A program made the translations under genes and the position numbers. From an uncultured Sphingomonas sp. (GTDB taxonomy: Bacteria; Pseudomonadota; Alphaproteobacteria; Sphingomonadales; Sphingomonadaceae), in NCBI GenBank assembly GCA_913777295.1, contig CAJYRU010000004.1, forward strand, positions 1 through 38,470: 38,470 bases of DNA, in the 5' to 3' direction. Below the pieces are notes generated by a model. That model had not been told where the DNA came from. It made no database searches and worked only from the letters and a program-made list of their open reading frames with translations. Below are positions 35,094-38,470 of the stretch, in pieces (position 1 is the stretch's first letter; every line of letters begins with the position of its first letter).

Positions 35094-35224
35094 CCTCCCT
35101 GCTCGCGGGGAGGGAGACCGCCGCGAAGCGGTGGTGGAGGGGGTTCGCCGCGAACGCGACCGATCCGTCTGTGGAAACGCCCCTCCACCATCCTGCGGAT
35201 GGTCCCCCTCCCCACCATGTGAGG
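35094..35224. repeat. palindromic intergenic element between spt and lptF
   Basis: CTCCC-GGGAG (about 35095-35117) forms a hairpin that may end the spt transcript. A larger stem pairs GGTGGAGGGG (35133-35142) with CCCCTCCACC (35180-35189). A further CATCCTGCGGATGG hairpin sits near 35189-35202. The GC-rich, multi-hairpin layout is like the dispersed intergenic elements found in many alphaproteobacterial genomes; no second copy is visible here. Confidence 0.5.
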
Positions 35225-35275
35225 AGAATTTTAGGGGACTAGCTTCGGCCGCAACCTTCGCTATAGCCTTGGCCC

Positions 35276-36469
35276 ATGCCATCGATCGATCGCTACATGG
35301 CCCGGCTGATCGCGGTGCCGCTATTCTCCACGCTGCTGATTTCGGCGATGCTGCTCGTCCTCGACCGGATGCTGCGGCTGTTCGATTTCGTCGCGGCGGA
35401 GGGCGGCCCGGTCAGCGTCGTGTGGCGGATGCTCGCCAACCTGCTGCCCGAATATCTGGGCCTCGGCATTCCGATTGGGCTGATGCTCGGCATCCTGCTG
35501 GCGTTCCGCAAGCTCGCGACCAGTTCCGAACTCGACGTGATGCTGGGCGTCGGCATGAGCTACTGGCGGCTGCTGCGCGTCCCATTCTACTATGCGACGG
35601 TGCTGGCGGCGGCCAACCTGGCGATCGTCGGCTATATCCAGCCCCTCGCCCGCTATAATTACGAAGCGCTACGGTTCGAACTGCGCACCGGCGCGCTGGG
35701 GGCGTCGATCAAGGTCGGCGAATTCACCAAACTGGGCGAGCGGATGACGCTGCGCATCGAGGAAAGCCGCAATTCGGGCGCCGACCTGCGCGGTATCTTC
35801 GTGCAGGCGAGCCGCCCGAACGGCCAATGGCTGGGCGTGACGGCGGAGCGCGGGCAGTTCCTGCGCACCGACGATCCCAACACGATCATCTTTCGCCTGA
35901 CCAACGGCACGCTGATCCATAATGCGCCGGATTTCCGCGTTCCCCGCACGCTGACCTTCACCGCGCACGACCTGCCGATTGACCTGCCCAAATTCGGCAG
36001 CTTCCGCCCACGCGGCGGGCGCGATCTCGAACAGACGCTGCCGCAGCTGGCGATTACCGGCCATAATCCCGATGTCAGCGAAGAGGATCGCGACGCGGCG
36101 CGGGCGAATTTCCATTTCCGGCTGGCGGAGGTGGCGACGATGTTCCTGCTGCCGATGCTCGCGCTGGCGCTCGGCGTGCCGCCCAAGCGGTCGTCGTCCG
36201 CGCTGGGCGTGTTCCTGTCGATCGTCATCATCGTGACCTATCACAAGGTCAATGAATATGGCGAAGCCGTCGGCGGGCTTGGCCGGATCGATCCGATCAT
36301 CGCGCTGTGGGGGCCGTTCCTGCTGTTCACCGCGCTCGTACTGCGCCTGTACTGGGTGATCGCCCGTGTACCCGGCGGGGAGCCGATCGGCGGGCTGGAA
36401 CGTGGCGCGGCAAAGATCGGCAAGTTCATCGGCCGCTATCTGCCCGGCCGGCGCAAGGCGGCGGCGTGA
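35276..36469 (+). CDS. lptF: LPS-type export permease LptF
   Basis: A 397-residue YjgP/YjgQ-family protein: two N-terminal membrane helices plus a third near residue 100, a large periplasmic beta-jellyroll domain (about residues 135-285), and three C-terminal helices. With LptG and the LptB2 ATPase it lifts lipid from the inner membrane into the Lpt bridge. The name LptF is given by order (first of the pair) and family; LptF and LptG are distinguished only weakly by sequence. Its stop overlaps the lptG start (TGATG). The periplasmic segment includes GEFTKLGERMTLRIEES. Confidence 0.88.
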   Translation: MPSIDRYMARLIAVPLFSTLLISAMLLVLDRMLRLFDFVAAEGGPVSVVWRMLANLLPEYLGLGIPIGLMLGILLAFRKLATSSELDVMLGVGMSYWRLLRVPFYYATVLAAANLAIVGYIQPLARYNYEALRFELRTGALGASIKVGEFTKLGERMTLRIEESRNSGADLRGIFVQASRPNGQWLGVTAERGQFLRTDDPNTIIFRLTNGTLIHNAPDFRVPRTLTFTAHDLPIDLPKFGSFRPRGGRDLEQTLPQLAITGHNPDVSEEDRDAARANFHFRLAEVATMFLLPMLALALGVPPKRSSSALGVFLSIVIIVTYHKVNEYGEAVGGLGRIDPIIALWGPFLLFTALVLRLYWVIARVPGGEPIGGLERGAAKIGKFIGRYLPGRRKAAA

Positions 36470-37560
36470 TGCGCGGCTTCTTCCCTTCCTCGACGGTCGC
36501 GATCTACATGGCGCGGCTGTTCCTGGTCCGCACCTTTGCGATCCTATTTGCGCTGGTGCTGGTGTTGCAGGCGCTCGACCTGCTGAGCGAGAGCGGCAAA
36601 ATCCTGGCCGTGCCGGGCAACGGACAGGCCGAAATCCTGCGCTACGTCTCGCTGCGGACGCCGCAGATCATTGCCCGGTTCCTGCCCTTCTCGGTGCTGC
36701 TCGGCACGATCCTGACGCTGACGCAGCTGAACCAGAACAGCGAGATCATCAGCCTGAAGGCGGCCGGTCTGTCGGCGCATCAGGTGCTGGCACCACTGAT
36801 CCTCGCCAGCTTCGGCGTGGCGGCGCTGTCGTTCGCGTTCAACGACCGGGTCGTGGCGCGTGCCACCGCGACGCTCACCATCTGGGACAACGTCGATTAC
36901 GGGGCGATGCCGGTCGACCGGGGCGAGCGGACCAATGTCTGGGTCCGCGATGGCGACAATCTGATCCAGGCGGCCCGCGTCGCCGGTCGCGGCGAGGCGA
37001 CCCGGCTGCGCGGCATTACCGTCTATAATCGCGAAGGTAGCTCGCTGCGTGCACTGGTCACCGCGAGCAGCGGCCGACGTGAAGGCGGGGCGTGGCGGAT
37101 CGAGAATGCCGAACGTTTCACCGTCGCGACCGGCATTCGCGAACGGCTGGGATCGCTCCGGATTGCCGGCGGGGTCCGGCCCGACCAGTTCACGCTGCAG
37201 AATGTCGATCCCGACGGCCTGTCCTTTGCCCAGCTGTCGAGCGCGATCGGCGATCTGAACGAAGCCGGCCGGCCGACCAAGGCACTGGAAGGCGCGTTGT
37301 GGCACAAGCTGTCCGGCCCGCTGTCGGCGGTCCTCATGCCGCTGCTGGCGGCGGTCGCGGCGTTCGGTGTCGCCCGTTCCGGTAAATTGTTCGTGCGCGC
37401 GGTCATTGGCATGGCGCTTGGGTTCACCTATTTCGTGGCGGACAATTTCGCGCTCGCGATGGGCAACCTTGGGGCCTATCCGCCGTTCCTAGCGGCATGG
37501 GCACCGTTCCTGCTGTTCTTCCTGATCGGCGAAGCGGTGCTGATCCGGACCGAGGAATAG
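36469..37560 (+). CDS. lptG: LPS-type export permease LptG
   Basis: A 363-residue YjgP/YjgQ-family protein with the same layout as its neighbour: helices at about residues 15-40, 60-80 and 100-120, a periplasmic domain, and three final helices (KLSGPLSAVLMPLLAAVAAF and following). The motif TQLNQNSEIISLKAAGLS is the usual coupling-helix region that contacts LptB. It overlaps lptF and is surely co-expressed. In this LPS-free lineage the cargo is probably a glycosphingolipid; that is inference. Confidence 0.9.
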   Translation: MRGFFPSSTVAIYMARLFLVRTFAILFALVLVLQALDLLSESGKILAVPGNGQAEILRYVSLRTPQIIARFLPFSVLLGTILTLTQLNQNSEIISLKAAGLSAHQVLAPLILASFGVAALSFAFNDRVVARATATLTIWDNVDYGAMPVDRGERTNVWVRDGDNLIQAARVAGRGEATRLRGITVYNREGSSLRALVTASSGRREGGAWRIENAERFTVATGIRERLGSLRIAGGVRPDQFTLQNVDPDGLSFAQLSSAIGDLNEAGRPTKALEGALWHKLSGPLSAVLMPLLAAVAAFGVARSGKLFVRAVIGMALGFTYFVADNFALAMGNLGAYPPFLAAWAPFLLFFLIGEAVLIRTEE

Positions 37561-37656
37561 CCCAAGGATCGTCGTACTTTGGCCGCAAAGCGCGGGCAGA
37601 GCGGAAACGATGGGCGAATCGTCCGGTTAAAGGAATGGATTGAGGAAGTTAGGCCG

Positions 37657-38415
37657 ATGAACGCGATCACCGAGAAGCAGGGCTTCTGGAAACAGTCGCA
37701 CCATCTCGACAAGATGACCTTTCGGCAGCTTGTCGTTGCGTATTTTCAGTATCCGGCGATCATCGCCTATATAGCGCTGTCGTTCGTCGCGATCGGCCTG
37801 TTCGCTTGGCGGCCCGCGCCGCTGGTGCCGACATTGGCATCGGTCGGTATCGCGATCGTCGCCTATCCGCTCGTCTGGTATGTGCTGCATCGTTGGGTGC
37901 TTCATTCGAACTGGATGTTCAAGTTCGCGCCGCTGGCCGCGACGTGGAAGCGGATCCATTATGATCACCATCAGGACCCGAACCACCTCGAGGTGCTGTT
38001 CGGCGCGCTGCACACCACCCTGCCCGCGATTGCCCTCGCGACTGCGCCGATCGGCTATGCGATTGGCGGGTTCGGCGGGGCGATGGCAGCGCTGGCAACC
38101 GGTCTGCTGACGACCTGCTTCTACGAATTCTGCCACTGCATCCAGCATCTGGCGTACAAGCCGAAAAACAAGCTGCTGGTCGAATGGAAGCGCAAGCATA
38201 TGGCGCACCATTTCCATGACGAGCATGGCAATTTCGGTATTACCAACTTCTTCTGGGACAAGATTTTCGGCACCCATTACGAGCGTTCGGAACGCCCGGA
38301 AAAGAGCCCGACCGTCTTCAACCTCGGCTATACCGAAGAGGTCGCCAAAAAATATCCGAAGGTCGCCGAACTTTCGGGTGGCGTGGCCAAGGGGCATCCG
38401 CGCTATCGTGGATGA
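37657..38415 (+). CDS. fatty acid hydroxylase / sterol desaturase family membrane protein
   Basis: The 252-residue integral membrane protein shows the His-box set of membrane diiron oxygenases: H78-RWVL-H83, H101-YD-HH (104, 105), H160-CIQ-H164, and H181-MA-HH-F-H187, with two helical pairs between. Such enzymes hydroxylate or desaturate lipid chains using O2. Its place near spt and lptFG suggests a sphingolipid-chain hydroxylase, but other lipid or sterol-like substrates are possible. The ATG at 37657 gives a cytosolic N-terminal helix before the first membrane segment; an in-frame TTG at 37579 adds a basic tail of doubtful value. Confidence 0.85.
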   Translation: MNAITEKQGFWKQSHHLDKMTFRQLVVAYFQYPAIIAYIALSFVAIGLFAWRPAPLVPTLASVGIAIVAYPLVWYVLHRWVLHSNWMFKFAPLAATWKRIHYDHHQDPNHLEVLFGALHTTLPAIALATAPIGYAIGGFGGAMAALATGLLTTCFYEFCHCIQHLAYKPKNKLLVEWKRKHMAHHFHDEHGNFGITNFFWDKIFGTHYERSERPEKSPTVFNLGYTEEVAKKYPKVAELSGGVAKGHPRYRG

Positions 38416-38449
38416 CAGGATGACGGATTTGTCATTTGAAGTTTGAGAC

Positions 38450-38470
38450 GGGGCGGCGCATTGCCGCCCC
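38450..38470 (+). terminator. hairpin at the window end
   Basis: GGGGCGGC (38450-38457) pairs perfectly with GCCGCCCC (38463-38470) around GCATT, 34 bases after the hydroxylase-family gene. Any following U-tract lies outside the window. Confidence 0.7.

Noticed and set aside
33720..35282. 520-residue open frame antisense to spt
   Set aside because: spt is identified by family residues at exact positions; the antisense translation has no recognisable domain.

Overview
The window comes from a high-GC alphaproteobacterium, almost certainly a sphingomonad (Sphingomonas or a close relative). The best evidence is a serine palmitoyltransferase whose Lys265 and His159 fall at the numbers known for the Sphingomonas paucimobilis enzyme, next to its dedicated acyl carrier protein. 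Two large TonB-dependent receptors, an Obg-ProB run, rplU-rpmA and lptF-lptG fit the same assignment.

Positions 1-18650 are an accessory catabolic island. It opens with a tightly overlapped plus-strand operon: the end of a VOC (extradiol-dioxygenase-like) protein, an alpha/beta hydrolase, a cyclase-family hydrolase and a fumarylacetoacetase-family protein. A 39-residue membrane microprotein and a carboxylesterase broken by three lesions follow. Next come three xylose-isomerase-like TIM-barrel proteins, a TonB-dependent receptor, and a two-gene unit that I read as the alpha and beta subunits of a C-glycoside deglycosidase. A GntR regulator (minus strand) diverges from a flavin aromatic hydroxylase gene, with a perfect palindrome between them. 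The hydroxylase overlaps a GH39-like protein that appears to lack both catalytic glutamates. A TetR regulator and an MFS transporter close the island. Working model (inference): an aromatic C-glycoside crosses the outer membrane through the receptor and is 3-oxidised by an enzyme not clearly present here. The deglycosidase then splits the C-C bond, the TIM-barrel proteins handle the keto-sugar, and the hydroxylase, VOC protein and hydrolases open and degrade the aglycone.

Positions 18650-23500 are a junction zone. It holds a truncated IS5-family element, a REPIN-like repeat, a MerC-domain membrane protein behind a Zur-like palindrome, an AI-2E/PerM-family permease, and a Tat-exported Gfo/Idh/MocA oxidoreductase coupled to a secreted cupin. 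A second TonB-dependent receptor (23512-26085, minus) converges on the cupin gene across a shared terminator.

Positions 26340-38470 are core genome: rplU-rpmA with a clear terminator, two acetyltransferases, small conserved proteins, a second copy of the REPIN-like repeat (inverted), a diiron-like PF10118 protein divergent from a TetR regulator, obgE, proB, an NAD-dependent epimerase, the sphingolipid ACP-spt pair, lptF-lptG, and a membrane fatty-acid-hydroxylase-family protein. Having sphingolipid synthesis beside the LPS-type export genes suits an organism that uses glycosphingolipids instead of LPS. No tRNA, rRNA or CRISPR array was seen.
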